A DNA stretch of 64,000 nucleotides from Rickettsiella endosymbiont of Xylota segnis (GTDB lineage: Bacteria > Pseudomonadota > Gammaproteobacteria > Diplorickettsiales > Diplorickettsiaceae). The notes under the pieces are model-generated. The model was not told where the DNA came from. It saw only the letters and a list, made by a program, of their open reading frames with translations, and did not search any database. Made by a program: the position numbers and the translations under genes. Location: assembly GCF_964019545.1 (NCBI RefSeq), contig NZ_OZ026451.1:1483001-1547000 (forward strand), in the 5' to 3' direction. Within the stretch, counting starts at the first letter, position 1. Each line of letters opens with the position of its first letter. Shown in pieces: positions 37,336-47,444 of the stretch.

Positions 37336-37815
37336 CTATTCTAAAAAACTACGTAACATCCAGGCATTTTTCTCGTGAACTTCCATCCGGTCAGAAAGTA
37401 AGTCCACTGATACTTGATCATCAGCTTCTTCAGTCTCTGGCAATAATTCACGGGCTAAACGAACCATGACTTCCTGATCATGCACTAGCTGACTAATCAT
37501 GTCTTTGGCTTTAATTGTGCGCGTTCCAACAACTTCTTTAATTTTGCTTAATTTTGCAAAATCAGCATAACTAGCTGGCACAGGAAATCCCAAAGCTCGC
37601 ACACGTTCAGCGATAGTATCGCCTGCATTCCAGAGATCAATATATTGCGCTTCAAATACACTATGCAGAGGTTGAAACATAGGCCCTACAACATTCCAAT
37701 GAAAATTATGCGTCTTCAAATACAACACATAATTATTTGCTAATAATTTAATCAATCCTTCAGCCACTTTTTTCCGTTTAGCTTCAGTCAATCCGCCATT
37801 CAATACTTCTTTCAT
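37336..37815 (-). CDS. dps: Dps/ferritin-like DNA-protection protein
   Basis: Forms a 12-subunit shell that oxidises and stores iron using hydrogen peroxide and can shield DNA. The intersubunit ferroxidase ligands are visible in HNFHWNVVGP and LHSVFEAQY...AGDTIAERVRALG. Its 159 residues are normal. There is no long basic N-terminal tail, so DNA binding may be weak. Single gene; it may respond to OxyR or Fur, but no operator was identified. Confidence 0.93.
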   Translation of the reverse strand: MKEVLNGGLTEAKRKKVAEGLIKLLANNYVLYLKTHNFHWNVVGPMFQPLHSVFEAQYIDLWNAGDTIAERVRALGFPVPASYADFAKLSKIKEVVGTRTIKAKDMISQLVHDQEVMVRLARELLPETEEADDQVSVDLLSDRMEVHEKNAWMLRSFLE

Positions 37816-37913
37816 GAAACCTCCAAAATTAAAGTTTATATTTTAGATTGTTATTTCCAAATCAAGTATATCCATATGATTTTATGAGATGTCTAGAAAA
37901 AAGCTTATAGAAC

Positions 37914-38648
37914 CTATTCCGCCTCGTCAACATTATCTTCTTCATCCTCATCCGTTATTAAATTATCGTTCTCACGAATTAAATAATTCCTACGTTGTAA
38001 ATAAGCATTACGTTGGAATATATAGGGATCAAAAGAAGCTTGCTTAATCGCTTGATCGAAATCCAACAATTGCGCCCTAGCATTAATGAAACTCCCCCAT
38101 GTTAAACCATTTCGCCAAGCTACATCATTAATATAAGGATAAACGGAAAAAACTCCATAGTTTATAGGCCAAGAAACAGCATCTCGCACGGTACGTGGAC
38201 CTAAAATAGGAACTATTAGATAAGCTGAAGAGGTATAACCCCATTTGGCTAAGGTTAAACCAAAGTCCTGATGATGCACAGGTAAATCAATTCTGCTGGC
38301 AACATCAATAAAACCCGCAACCCCTACAGTACTATTTATCAATAAACGCCATGTATCCGAAGTCGCATCATAAAATTCCCCTTGTAGTAAATCATTAATA
38401 ATTGTAGGGACTTGCTCTAAGTTACTAAAAAAGTTATTAATACCTTTAGTAATTGGCCAAGGCAAAATGGTTTTATACACAGTAGCAACGGGTTTAAAAA
38501 AAATTTTATCTAAAGTCTGATTCAGTTTAAAGGCATGTCGATTATAATTTTCAAAAGGATCATTATTTAAATCACTATCTGAATCAACAGCCAAAACAGG
38601 TGATGCCGTTAATAACAATAGGCAAAATCCTAATAATCTGTTATGCAT
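37914..38648 (-). CDS. mlaA: MlaA (VacJ) family phospholipid-transport protein
   Basis: Outer-membrane component of the Mla system, which returns misplaced phospholipids from the outer leaflet. The conserved DPFENYNRHAF, the INSTVGVAGFIDVA segment, the GLTLAKWG block and VPILGPRTVRDAV identify it. Its 244 residues are normal. An N-terminal signal peptide ends at VLA-VD, but there is no lipobox cysteine at the cleavage point, whereas E. coli MlaA is a lipoprotein. The acidic C-terminus (DEDEEDNVDEAE) is also unusual. No other mla genes are nearby. Confidence 0.92.
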   Translation of the reverse strand: MHNRLLGFCLLLLTASPVLAVDSDSDLNNDPFENYNRHAFKLNQTLDKIFFKPVATVYKTILPWPITKGINNFFSNLEQVPTIINDLLQGEFYDATSDTWRLLINSTVGVAGFIDVASRIDLPVHHQDFGLTLAKWGYTSSAYLIVPILGPRTVRDAVSWPINYGVFSVYPYINDVAWRNGLTWGSFINARAQLLDFDQAIKQASFDPYIFQRNAYLQRRNYLIRENDNLITDEDEEDNVDEAE

Positions 38649-38675
38649 TCATTTGCCTCATTTTAATTTATAATT

Positions 38676-39644
<969 letters not shown>

Positions 39645-39791
39645 TTAAAGGTAAAAACCCAGATAATAAAAAAATTGTTATAATTAAAATTGCTAACAAA
39701 GTATAACAAAGAACGCTATAAATAGTACCTATACCCATAAGTAATCCAAAAAGACCCTATGCTTATGCTACGCCTTAAATAAGGAGCACCC

Positions 39792-42098
39792 TTGAAAAAA
39801 ACTAGCACTGAAGAATTTTTACAGTTGAGTCTCAAACAGCGCCTTTTAGAGGGCCTACTCATCGTGAGTGGAGCCTTAGCTCTTTTTTTGTTTTTAGCCT
39901 TGTGGACTCACCATCCAGCACTACATACCAAAGTCTCAATGAACATAGCAGGCCGCTGGGGAGATCAACTTGCCCATTACTTTTTTTATAGTTTTGGTTC
40001 TTTAGCCTATTTGTTCCCGGCATTACTAGTGTATGGAGGATGGCAATGTTTTAAAGGTCGTTTTTCTAGCTTATCTTTTAGTTATCCTTTTTTGGCTTTG
40101 CGTATATTAGGTTTCCTCACTATTTTTATTGCAGCTTGTGGACTCGCTGCTTTACACAGTACGCATACAAAACATGGCTATACTCCAGGAGGACAATTAG
40201 GAAATATTGTTACAAAAAGTTTTATTGTTCAATTTAACGTAGTAGGCAGTACATTATTTCTATTGGCGCTTTTATTAGCCAGCACAACGCTTGCAACTGG
40301 TTTTTCTTGGTTAAATATTATCGATAAAATAAGCAGCTATATCGCGGTAATGCCAGGAAAAATTGCCGAAAAAATAAAAAAACTCATCATGTATGCTATA
40401 AAAAAAAGAGCATCTGAAAAAATTAAGCCCCCGCATACAAGCACTTTGAATAAGATTGACACAATAAATATGTCTCACAGTAAATCTTCACCTCAATTTA
40501 ATTCTATAATAAAGTCACCCCTATCTAACACAGAAATAACTAATCATAATCCTCTATCTATAAAGCCTTATTCGCCCCCTACCACTATAGTTTCAAATAA
40601 AAAAAATATTACTGAATCTCTTCCTTCATTAACTCTATTAGATCCAGCTGAAAAATTAAGTAAAGAAGGATACACACGCGATGAACTAGAGCAACTATCA
40701 CGTGATGTTGAGCTACGATTAAAAGACTTTGGGATTCAAGTACAAGTTGTAGCCGTACATCCAGGACCTGTAATTACACGTTTCGAAATGCAACCGGCTG
40801 CAGGAATTAAAGTAAGCCGTATAACAGGACTCGCCAAAGATTTAGCTCGGTCATTATCAGTCGTTAGTGTACGAATTGTGGAAGTTATTCCTGGGAAGTC
40901 TGTTATTGGACTCGAAGTTCCGAACAAACATCGCGAAATTGTTCGGCTCAGTGAAATATTAAGCTCAACCGCGTATCAACATGCGAGATCGCCGCTTTCT
41001 CTTGCCTTAGGTAAAGATATAGCCGGCCATCCAGTCATCGTTGATCTAGGAAAAATGCCGCATCTACTTGTTGCAGGGACTACAGGTTCGGGAAAGTCAG
41101 TCGGTCTCAATGCCATGCTTCTTAGTATTTTATATAAAGCAACGCCTCAGCAAGTTAGATTGATTATGATAGACCCAAAAATGTTGGAATTAGCTATCTA
41201 TGAAGGTATTCCTCATCTTTTAGCACCCGTTGTCACCGATATGAAAGAAGCAGCGAATGCATTACGTTGGTGCGTCGCGGAAATGGAGCGTCGTTATAAA
41301 TTAATGGCACATTTGGGAGTAAGAAATTTAGCAGGACATAACCAAAAAATTCAAGAAGCCAATGATAAAGGGCAGCCACTTAATGATCCTTTTTGGAAAG
41401 CTGAGCAAGGTGGTAAAGCAGAAACTTTAGAACATCTCCCCTATATTATTGTATTAATCGATGAATTTGCTGACATGATGATGGTAGTTGGCAAAAAAGT
41501 TGAAGAATTAATTGCAAGAATTGCCCAAAAAGCTAGAGCAGCAGGTATACATCTGATTCTAGCTACGCAAAGACCTTCTGTTGATGTTATTACCGGCTTA
41601 ATCAAAGCAAATATTCCCACACGCATCTCTTTTCAGGTCTCATCAAAAATTGATTCTCGTACTATTCTTGATCAACAAGGTGCTGATCAACTATTAGGAC
41701 ATGGGGATATGTTGTATTTAGCTCCTGGAACGGGTGTTCCTATTCGAGTCCATGGAGCATTCGTCGCTGACCAGGAAGTTCACCATGTAGTCAACGCCTT
41801 AAAAAAATCAGCTGTGCCAGAATATATGCTTGATCTCACTCAAGCTAATCTTAATGAAGGCGGAGATTTAGATTTTTTAGACAATAACTCCAGTGAAAAA
41901 GATGTGTTGTATGATCAAGCTGTACAAATTGTAATAGATACACGCCGTGCTTCTATTTCGAGCATTCAGCGACGACTTAAAATTGGCTATAACCGCGCGG
42001 CACGACTTATGGAAGATATGGAAAAAGCCGGTTTGGTCAGCGCTATGGAAAGTAATGGTAATCGTGACATTCTTATACCCGATAGATTAAATGAATAA
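39792..42098 (+). CDS. ftsK: DNA translocase FtsK
   Basis: Septal DNA pump that moves chromosome ends during division and activates XerCD at dif. Four N-terminal membrane helices lead to a short linker, then the motor with Walker [13 protein letters not shown] and Walker [13 protein letters not shown], and a C-terminal gamma winged helix (about the last 65 residues) that reads KOPS-type sequences. At 768 residues it is a short-linker FtsK, as in many intracellular bacteria. The TTG start is supported by AGGAG 7 bases upstream. lolA, the usual next gene, is absent. Confidence 0.95.
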   Translation: MKKTSTEEFLQLSLKQRLLEGLLIVSGALALFLFLALWTHHPALHTKVSMNIAGRWGDQLAHYFFYSFGSLAYLFPALLVYGGWQCFKGRFSSLSFSYPFLALRILGFLTIFIAACGLAALHSTHTKHGYTPGGQLGNIVTKSFIVQFNVVGSTLFLLALLLASTTLATGFSWLNIIDKISSYIAVMPGKIAEKIKKLIMYAIKKRASEKIKPPHTSTLNKIDTINMSHSKSSPQFNSIIKSPLSNTEITNHNPLSIKPYSPPTTIVSNKKNITESLPSLTLLDPAEKLSKEGYTRDELEQLSRDVELRLKDFGIQVQVVAVHPGPVITRFEMQPAAGIKVSRITGLAKDLARSLSVVSVRIVEVIPGKSVIGLEVPNKHREIVRLSEILSSTAYQHARSPLSLALGKDIAGHPVIVDLGKMPHLLVAGTTGSGKSVGLNAMLLSILYKATPQQVRLIMIDPKMLELAIYEGIPHLLAPVVTDMKEAANALRWCVAEMERRYKLMAHLGVRNLAGHNQKIQEANDKGQPLNDPFWKAEQGGKAETLEHLPYIIVLIDEFADMMMVVGKKVEELIARIAQKARAAGIHLILATQRPSVDVITGLIKANIPTRISFQVSSKIDSRTILDQQGADQLLGHGDMLYLAPGTGVPIRVHGAFVADQEVHHVVNALKKSAVPEYMLDLTQANLNEGGDLDFLDNNSSEKDVLYDQAVQIVIDTRRASISSIQRRLKIGYNRAARLMEDMEKAGLVSAMESNGNRDILIPDRLNE

Positions 42099-42266
42099 AT
42101 TTATTTTCAAAATATGTTTAAAAACTCTGACATGATAAATATTATTTTTAGCATTTCATTATTTTTAGCATTTCAAAAAATTCGATTTCCTCTCTCAATA
42201 TTCTTGAATTTTTTAAAGAATGTCATTCTATAATCTTTCATTACAAAATATTTAATAAATTTTTTT

Positions 42267-42315
42267 ATTTAGACAATTAAAAAATAATTCGGTATTATTT
42301 TTTAATTGTCTAAAT
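42267..42315. repeat. Perfect 22-bp inverted repeat
   Basis: The left arm 42267-42288 (ATTTAGACAATTAAAAAATA...) is exactly complementary to the right arm 42294-42315, separated by TCGGT. As RNA it would form a long, stable AU-rich stem. It could be a bidirectional terminator or a MITE-like element. Confidence 0.9.
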
Positions 42316-42436
42316 TAATTTATAAATATTTTTTATTAAAATGATTCAAAATAAAGTTAGAAATAAAAATAAAAAAGCTGTCAATCAAAAATAATAATTT
42401 TCGGCTTATTATTGGAAAATAAAAATAATTTTTTAT

Positions 42437-42492
42437 ATTGTACGGAGGAAAGAAACTTTAATTAAAAAAATCCACCGTACAATTTTTTGTTT
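42437..42492. terminator. Bidirectional terminator between ftsK and mdh
   Basis: Arms ATTGTACGGAGGA (42437-42449) and TCCACCGTACAAT (42471-42483) pair with one mismatch. On the plus strand the stem is followed by TTTTTGTTTT, and on the minus strand by an A/T tract with several Ts. It lies just after the mdh stop on the minus strand, so it may serve both genes. Confidence 0.7.
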
Positions 42493-42511
42493 TCGGGTTA
42501 AAAAATTTCAA

Positions 42512-43501
42512 TCAAATTAAACCCATTTGTTTTATTTCATCTTTTTCTGCTCGCAACTCATTTAAGCTCAGTTTAATTTTTTCTTGTCCAAATAAATTAT
42601 GCTGAATATCAGTGACTATGCTAAATTGATCATTTTCAACCCGGCTCGGAAAAGAAAATATTAATCCTTTATCAACTCCATATTGACCTGTCGAGCATGA
42701 AGCAACCGAAAAAAAATCATCTTTTCTTGTATCATGTGTTAAATGATAAATACTACCCACTACTGCATTAGCTGCAGAAGCAGCAGAGGATGCTCCTCTA
42801 GCCTTAATGACAGCTGCTCCTCGTTTCTGCACTAGTGGGATAAAGTCATTTTCTAACCAATTTTTATCAGTAATCACTTCAATTACAGGTTTATTTGCAA
42901 TTTTAGCATTATAAAAGTCAGGATATTGCGTTGATGAATGATTTCCCCAAATTGCCATTTGAGTCACTTCATCGACTGAAACTACCGCTTTTTTAGCCAA
43001 TTGAGCGCGAGCTCGATTTTCATCTAATAAAGTCATAGCAAAAAAACGATCCTTGGGGATATCTGGAGCATGGTGCATGGTGATCAAACAATTGGTATTA
43101 CAGGGATTGCCTACCACAAAGATTTTTACATTCGCAGCAGCATGAGCATTGATGGCCTTTCCTTGCGGAGCAAATATACTACCATTTATTTTTAACAGAT
43201 CCGCACGCTCCATTCCTTCTTTACGCGGCATGGACCCAACTAAAATAGCCCAATTAATATCCTTCATCGATTCGTTTAATTGAGCGGTACAAATAATGTT
43301 TTTTAATAATGGAAAAGCACAATCATCCAGCTCCATTGCTATTCCATGTAACATGGGAAGACTTTTTTCCAATTCTAATAAATGAAGTATCACCGGTTGA
43401 TCAAAACCAAACATTTGACCTGATGCGATACGAAATAACAAAGCATAGCCTATTTGACCAGCTGCTCCGGTAATGGCTATTTTAATCGGTTTTTTGTTCA
43501 T
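42512..43501 (-). CDS. mdh: Malate dehydrogenase (NAD-dependent)
   Basis: Oxidises malate to oxaloacetate in the TCA cycle. The N-terminal [14 protein letters not shown] is the NAD-binding loop, [13 protein letters not shown] contains the substrate-binding Arg loop, and the catalytic His lies in [12 protein letters not shown]. At 329 residues it belongs to the cytosolic-type MDH group found in Coxiella, Legionella and Burkholderia, not the 312-residue E. coli type. It is the only gene downstream of cysQ on this strand, with a 36-bp gap. Confidence 0.95.
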   Translation of the reverse strand: MNKKPIKIAITGAAGQIGYALLFRIASGQMFGFDQPVILHLLELEKSLPMLHGIAMELDDCAFPLLKNIICTAQLNESMKDINWAILVGSMPRKEGMERADLLKINGSIFAPQGKAINAHAAANVKIFVVGNPCNTNCLITMHHAPDIPKDRFFAMTLLDENRARAQLAKKAVVSVDEVTQMAIWGNHSSTQYPDFYNAKIANKPVIEVITDKNWLENDFIPLVQKRGAAVIKARGASSAASAANAVVGSIYHLTHDTRKDDFFSVASCSTGQYGVDKGLIFSFPSRVENDQFSIVTDIQHNLFGQEKIKLSLNELRAEKDEIKQMGLI

Positions 43502-43537
43502 ATTTAGATTCCTATAAAACTAGTATGTAGTATTTTT

Positions 43538-44332
43538 TTATGACTTAAGATAATGTAACCAATGACGTCTTTTATCCGCTACAGCCAAAAAATTAGCAAT
43601 CTGTAGGGAAGATGACATATTATACTGCAATTCCTGGCCTGTATTATCGATAACTAGACCTCCTGCCTCTTTAAGTATGCACTGCCCTGCGGCCGTGTCC
43701 CATTCAAAGGTAGGAGAAAAACGTGGATAAATATCAGCTAACCCTTCAGCCAACCAACAAAATTTTAATGCGCTTCCACAATATAATAAATTTAAACTGG
43801 AAAATTGAGCTAAAAATTTCTTTAACTTCTCCATGCCGTGTCGACGGCTTATCACTGCGGTGATTGACTGTTCTTCTTTCCAATCTCGGCTAAGCATTAC
43901 TTTTGGCTGAGCTTCACCTATTTGCTTATAAGCTCCTATTCCCTTACTAGCAAAATAACAAATATTCTTGGAAGGAACAAATATAACCCCCAAACTTGGC
44001 TTATGCTGCTCGATTAAAGCAATATTAATAGTAAATTCGCCATTTTTTTCTAAAAATTCTTTTGTTCCATCCAAGGGATCAATTAACCAATACTTCTCCC
44101 ATGATCGACGCTTTTGAAATGAAATAGGTACAGATTCTTCAGAAATAATAGGTAAATCAGGGGTTAAATGGCGTAATCCTTGACAAATACAATCATGAGA
44201 GGCTAAATCTGCGACAGTAATAGGGGATTTATCTGCTTTATATTCAACAGTAAAATCACTTTGGTAAATATTGCAAACTTGATTCCCAGCTTGTTTTGCA
44301 AGAGAAACTATATCGTTAAGCAAAGAATTCAT
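43538..44332 (-). CDS. cysQ: 3'(2'),5'-bisphosphate nucleotidase CysQ
   Basis: Inositol-monophosphatase-family enzyme that removes the 3' phosphate of PAP, a by-product of sulfate and ACP metabolism. The metal motifs are ISEES, DPLDGTKEF and WDTAAGQCIL. Its 264 residues are normal. It lies upstream of mdh on the same strand and is divergent from ispD. SuhB-type inositol monophosphatase is the main alternative; DPLDGTKEF with WDTAAG favours CysQ. Confidence 0.92.
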   Translation of the reverse strand: MNSLLNDIVSLAKQAGNQVCNIYQSDFTVEYKADKSPITVADLASHDCICQGLRHLTPDLPIISEESVPISFQKRRSWEKYWLIDPLDGTKEFLEKNGEFTINIALIEQHKPSLGVIFVPSKNICYFASKGIGAYKQIGEAQPKVMLSRDWKEEQSITAVISRRHGMEKLKKFLAQFSSLNLLYCGSALKFCWLAEGLADIYPRFSPTFEWDTAAGQCILKEAGGLVIDNTGQELQYNMSSSLQIANFLAVADKRRHWLHYLKS

Positions 44333-44400
44333 AAGTTGGCAGTATACAGCCCATTAAGAAAATACAAAAATTTTAAACTGTTTAGGACATACGGCTAAAA

Positions 44401-45108
44401 ATGAAAGATTCAACTAATTATTTTGCAATAGTCCCAGCTGCAGGCGTGGGTAATCGTATGCAAATAGATTTACCTAAACAATATATCTCTATTAATGGAA
44501 AAAAAATACTTGAATACACACTAAATACTTTATTGCGCTATCAAAAATTTAAAAAATGTGTTGTGGTTATCAATAAAAAAGACAAGCATTGGTCAGCTCT
44601 GCAATTCAGTTCACCTCATTTACTCACCATATTGGGGGGCAAAGAACGTTGTCATTCGGTATTTAATGGTTTGTTAGCTTTAAAAGGGTTCGCAAAAAAA
44701 GATGATTGGATATTAGTACATGATGCTGCCCGACCACTTTTGCACGAAGGCGATATCGATAAACTCATTATGGGCTTGAATAACCATCCTATAGGAGGAC
44801 TTTTGGGGTACCCGATAAAGAATACTGTTAAACACTTTGATAATCAACGATTTGAAACTTTGGACCGAAAAAAATTATGGGTGGCTGTAACACCTCAAAT
44901 GTTTCGCTACCATTGGCTATTTAACGCACTTAATTCAGCTATCAAAAAAAACCAATTCCCCACGGATGAAGCTAATGCAATTGAGTTATTTGGCCAACAA
45001 CCTAAAATGATAGAAGGGCGTACTGATAATATTAAAGTTACTGATAAAGAAGATCTAAATCTGCTTGATTATTACCTTTCTATTCGACCTGACCTTTGTC
45101 AATCTTGA
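44401..45108 (+). CDS. ispD: 2-C-methyl-D-erythritol 4-phosphate cytidylyltransferase
   Basis: Transfers CMP to MEP in non-mevalonate isoprenoid synthesis. The nucleotide-binding PAAGVGNRMQIDLPKQY, GGKERCHSV, VHDAARPL and TDEANAIE blocks match the family. Its 235 residues are normal. It is separated from ispF in this genome and is convergent with the ppiD-like gene. Confidence 0.95.
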   Translation: MKDSTNYFAIVPAAGVGNRMQIDLPKQYISINGKKILEYTLNTLLRYQKFKKCVVVINKKDKHWSALQFSSPHLLTILGGKERCHSVFNGLLALKGFAKKDDWILVHDAARPLLHEGDIDKLIMGLNNHPIGGLLGYPIKNTVKHFDNQRFETLDRKKLWVAVTPQMFRYHWLFNALNSAIKKNQFPTDEANAIELFGQQPKMIEGRTDNIKVTDKEDLNLLDYYLSIRPDLCQS

Positions 45109-45130
45109 TCTTTTAAATTCACAATGGCTA

Positions 45131-46588
45131 TTAATTAACTAATTTAGCTTTTTTCAATAAGTTATGTCTATATAGAGCATATTCCAACTGGCCAAAACTT
45201 TTGGCTATTTCTTCACGATAAAGATTTGGCGTAGAGTTGGTTGTAAGTTTGTATTTTTCATCGTGAACTGCAGTTAATCTAACCAACGCATAATCCCCTG
45301 TTTCCAAGCTAATACCTTTCATCGATAACGTACTAGAAATATTCTTATTCGGGGGAGTTAACATAAATGCAGTCTTTACTATGTCCTTATTTAATTTATT
45401 ATTATACCGATTAACTTGCTGAATAAACTGCCATTTTAAATTTTTACTCGTGAAACTCTTAGGAGTAATGGCATTTTTTTCCAAATTTTTGAGTAAATTC
45501 TCTCCAAATTGTTGCGCTTCAGAAATAGCAGTTTGTTGATTCAAAATCCCTTTGATTTTTTCTCGCACCTCATTAAAAGGCTGTATACCTGCGGGTTGAT
45601 ATTGTTTGATTCGCAAAACAATGGCGATATTCGGATTAATATTAATAACCGAACTGTTATTTCCTTGCAAAACATCTTGGCTAAACGTAGCAGCAATGAT
45701 TTTTGGAACTTTACTCAATTTTTCTTTTCCCCCATCCTTACCGAAAAAACCTGTGGAATGTATCGTTAAATTTAATTTCTTTGCTGCGATTGCTAAAGAA
45801 TCAGGATGAATGTAAGTTAAATTAGCTAAGTTAGCTCTTTTTTCCAGGAATGTCTTTTCATCCTTGGAAGAAAGTTGGACATATTCAATACTAGCTTGTT
45901 CCAGTTGGCTAAAGATTTGTTTATTTTTCAGATAATAAGCGAAAATTTTGGAATCCTGCGGCATAAATTGTTGGTGTAAAAATCTTGAATGCGGAATAAT
46001 TAGATATGCAAAATCCCTTTTTTGATGCGTATATTTTATGTAATTGTTGATATCCTGAGGTAAAGCAAATGCGCTTTGTGTAATCCCTTGCTGCACCTGG
46101 TTAATGAGAAGTGCCTTTTTTATGTCCATCAAAAACTGAAATTTGGTATAATTTATAGCATGTAACACATCATAAAATTGTTCAACAGAAAAACGACCTG
46201 CCAATTGAAATGCTGGAATTTGTAATAAAACAGAATTTATTAGGGCCTGACTAATGCGATATTTGGATTGTAACGCTGCTTGAAATAAAACTTGTGTTGC
46301 TTCCCACTCCTGTAAAGTTTGTTGTCTTAATTGTTCAATCATTACTTCATTATTAGAAAAATTTTTCCCTAGGCGATCCCGCGCTTCTTGATAAGCCCGT
46401 TGATAAGCCTTATCAAAATTTCTCTGTAGTAATATTTGACCCGCGATCTTAGCAACTACTTTATTATTTCTTCCTGCATTAAGTTCTAAATAGCCGTGGA
46501 TTCCCCATAGAGCAAAAACAATAATTAATAATCCGATTACTGTGCTGGTTATCCAGCCTTGCGTTCTATCACGAATGGATTGCAACAT
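45131..46588 (-). CDS. ppiD: PpiD/SurA-like periplasmic chaperone lacking the parvulin domain
   Basis: PpiD is an inner-membrane-anchored periplasmic chaperone near the Sec translocon. The N-terminus (RDRTQGWITSTVIGLLIIVFA) is the typical single membrane anchor, followed by the SurA-like domain and the C-terminal conserved block around IIAATFSQDVL and NIAIVLRIKQYQPAG. Only 485 residues are present, against about 620 in E. coli. The central parvulin prolyl isomerase domain appears absent: SIEYVQLS is joined almost directly to the post-parvulin segment. Position after tig-clpPX-lon-hupB is conserved, which supports the identification. Confidence 0.88.
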   Translation of the reverse strand: MLQSIRDRTQGWITSTVIGLLIIVFALWGIHGYLELNAGRNNKVVAKIAGQILLQRNFDKAYQRAYQEARDRLGKNFSNNEVMIEQLRQQTLQEWEATQVLFQAALQSKYRISQALINSVLLQIPAFQLAGRFSVEQFYDVLHAINYTKFQFLMDIKKALLINQVQQGITQSAFALPQDINNYIKYTHQKRDFAYLIIPHSRFLHQQFMPQDSKIFAYYLKNKQIFSQLEQASIEYVQLSSKDEKTFLEKRANLANLTYIHPDSLAIAAKKLNLTIHSTGFFGKDGGKEKLSKVPKIIAATFSQDVLQGNNSSVININPNIAIVLRIKQYQPAGIQPFNEVREKIKGILNQQTAISEAQQFGENLLKNLEKNAITPKSFTSKNLKWQFIQQVNRYNNKLNKDIVKTAFMLTPPNKNISSTLSMKGISLETGDYALVRLTAVHDEKYKLTTNSTPNLYREEIAKSFGQLEYALYRHNLLKKAKLVN

Positions 46589-46715
46589 ATTAAGGAAACT
46601 TTAGTTTAAATCAATATAAAAAGCTTTTTAACGAATAAAATAAACTCTAGTGAGAACATTTTATTATTCTGACTTTAATTTACAATTACAATTAATATTT
46701 AAAATTTTAGAGGAC

Positions 46716-46792
46716 TGGCGGAGTGGACGGGACTCGAACCCGCGACCCCCGGCGTGACAGGCCGGTATTCTAACCAACTGAACTACCACTCC
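46716..46792 (-). tRNA. tRNA-Asp (anticodon GTC)
   Basis: The minus strand starts GGAGTGG and ends CCACTCCG-CCA, with the D-arm TAGTTCAGTTGGTTAGAATA, anticodon loop CTGTCAC and T-arm GCGGGTTCGAGTCCCG. CCA is encoded. It is nearly identical to enterobacterial tRNA-Asp. It sits 10 bp from tRNA-Val. Confidence 0.96.
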
Positions 46793-46802
46793 CGCAATAT
46801 AA

Positions 46803-46878
46803 TGGTGGGTGCTGTAGGGATCGAACCTACGACCCTCGCCTTGTAAGGGCGATGCTCTACCAACTGAGCTAAGCACCC
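46803..46878 (-). tRNA. tRNA-Val (anticodon TAC)
   Basis: The minus strand starts GGGTGCT, paired with AGCACCC before A-CCA. The D-arm is TAGCTCAGTTGGTAGAGC, the anticodon stem-loop CGCCC-TTACAAG-GCG has anticodon TAC, and the T-arm is GTAGGTTCGATCCCTAC. It lies just downstream of hupB, with tRNA-Asp following. Confidence 0.96.
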
Positions 46879-46920
46879 TGTTGAAAGGGACGTCATTCTA
46901 AACTTATTTGCAAGATATTG

Positions 46921-47199
46921 CTACCCTTTTTGCACAGCGTCTTTTAATGCCTTCCCTGCTTTAAACGCTACAACATTGCTTGCCTTAATATGTAAAGATT
47001 CTCCTGTCTTCGGATTACGTCCAGTACGAGCTTTACGATGACGAACACAAAGTGTAGCAAATCCAACTAAGCTAACATCTTCGCCCTTACATAAAGCTAC
47101 AGTAATAGAATCTAAAATTTTTTCTAAAGTCTTTCCTGCAACATTTTTTGGAACTTGTGCAGCTTCCACAATAACGTCAACTAAATCTGATTTGTTCAT
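46921..47199 (-). CDS. hupB: DNA-binding protein HU
   Basis: Small nucleoid protein that bends DNA as a dimer. Starts MNKSDLVDVI and contains GFATLCVRHRKARTGRNPKTGE, the DNA-binding arm (shown as FATL..RKARTGRNP), ending VAFKAGKALKDAV. Its 92 residues are normal. The usual Phe in VGFGTF is replaced by Leu-Cys. It lies after lon, as in E. coli, and has its own candidate promoter within 110 bp. Confidence 0.95.
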   Translation of the reverse strand: MNKSDLVDVIVEAAQVPKNVAGKTLEKILDSITVALCKGEDVSLVGFATLCVRHRKARTGRNPKTGESLHIKASNVVAFKAGKALKDAVQKG

Positions 47200-47279
47200 A
47201 TACCCTCACAACGGTAAAAATTAAGGCCATACCTTTAAATTGAATTTTAAGCGTCTTGCTATAGATTATAAGTGAACTG

Positions 47280-47309
47280 TTTATATCAATAGCGTGAATC
47301 CTCTGTCAA
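47280..47309 (-). promoter_or_regulatory. Putative sigma-70 promoter of hupB
   Basis: On the minus strand a perfect -35 TTGACA (47304-47309) is followed 18 bases later by TATAAA (47280-47285). It starts about 80 bp upstream of the hupB ATG, just downstream of repeat copy D. Confidence 0.65.
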
Positions 47310-47321
47310 GGGAATAAGAGA

Positions 47322-47444
47322 TATACTCTTCGCACTTAAATTTTTTTCAGTGTTGGCTGCTCATTTGCAATCCACGACAGGCAACACACTCGGTTGCTTC
47401 AGCGACCCTTGACAGAAACTTCATTGCTGTAAGTATCTAACGAG
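47322..47444 (-). repeat. Dispersed TATACTC/GAGTATA element, copy D
   Basis: Read on the minus strand it ends GCGAAGAGTATA and contains GGATTGCAAATGAGCAGCCAACACTG, aligning with AGGATTGCGAATTAAGCGACAATACAG of copy E. The other end, AATACTCG, falls in the last codons of lon (Asn-Thr-Arg-stop), so the outer boundary is less certain than the inner one at 47322. Confidence 0.6.

Larger units (their letters stand above)
42099..42511. other. Hairpin-rich intergenic region between ftsK and mdh
   Basis: About 410 bp with no gene between two convergent genes. It holds two tandem copies of the 17-bp ATTATTTTTAGCATTTC (42141-42157 and 42158-42174), a perfect 22-bp inverted repeat with a 5-base loop (42267-42315), a smaller hairpin with arms AATAATAA/TTATTATT near 42393-42416, and a terminator-like hairpin at 42437-42483. 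The density of palindromes suggests a small mobile-element remnant as well as terminators. Confidence 0.75.

Noticed and set aside
46664-46876. 70-residue frame on the minus strand over the tRNA-Asp/tRNA-Val pair
   Set aside because: It is a translation of the two tRNA genes, a known false-gene pattern (GGRGFESRP).
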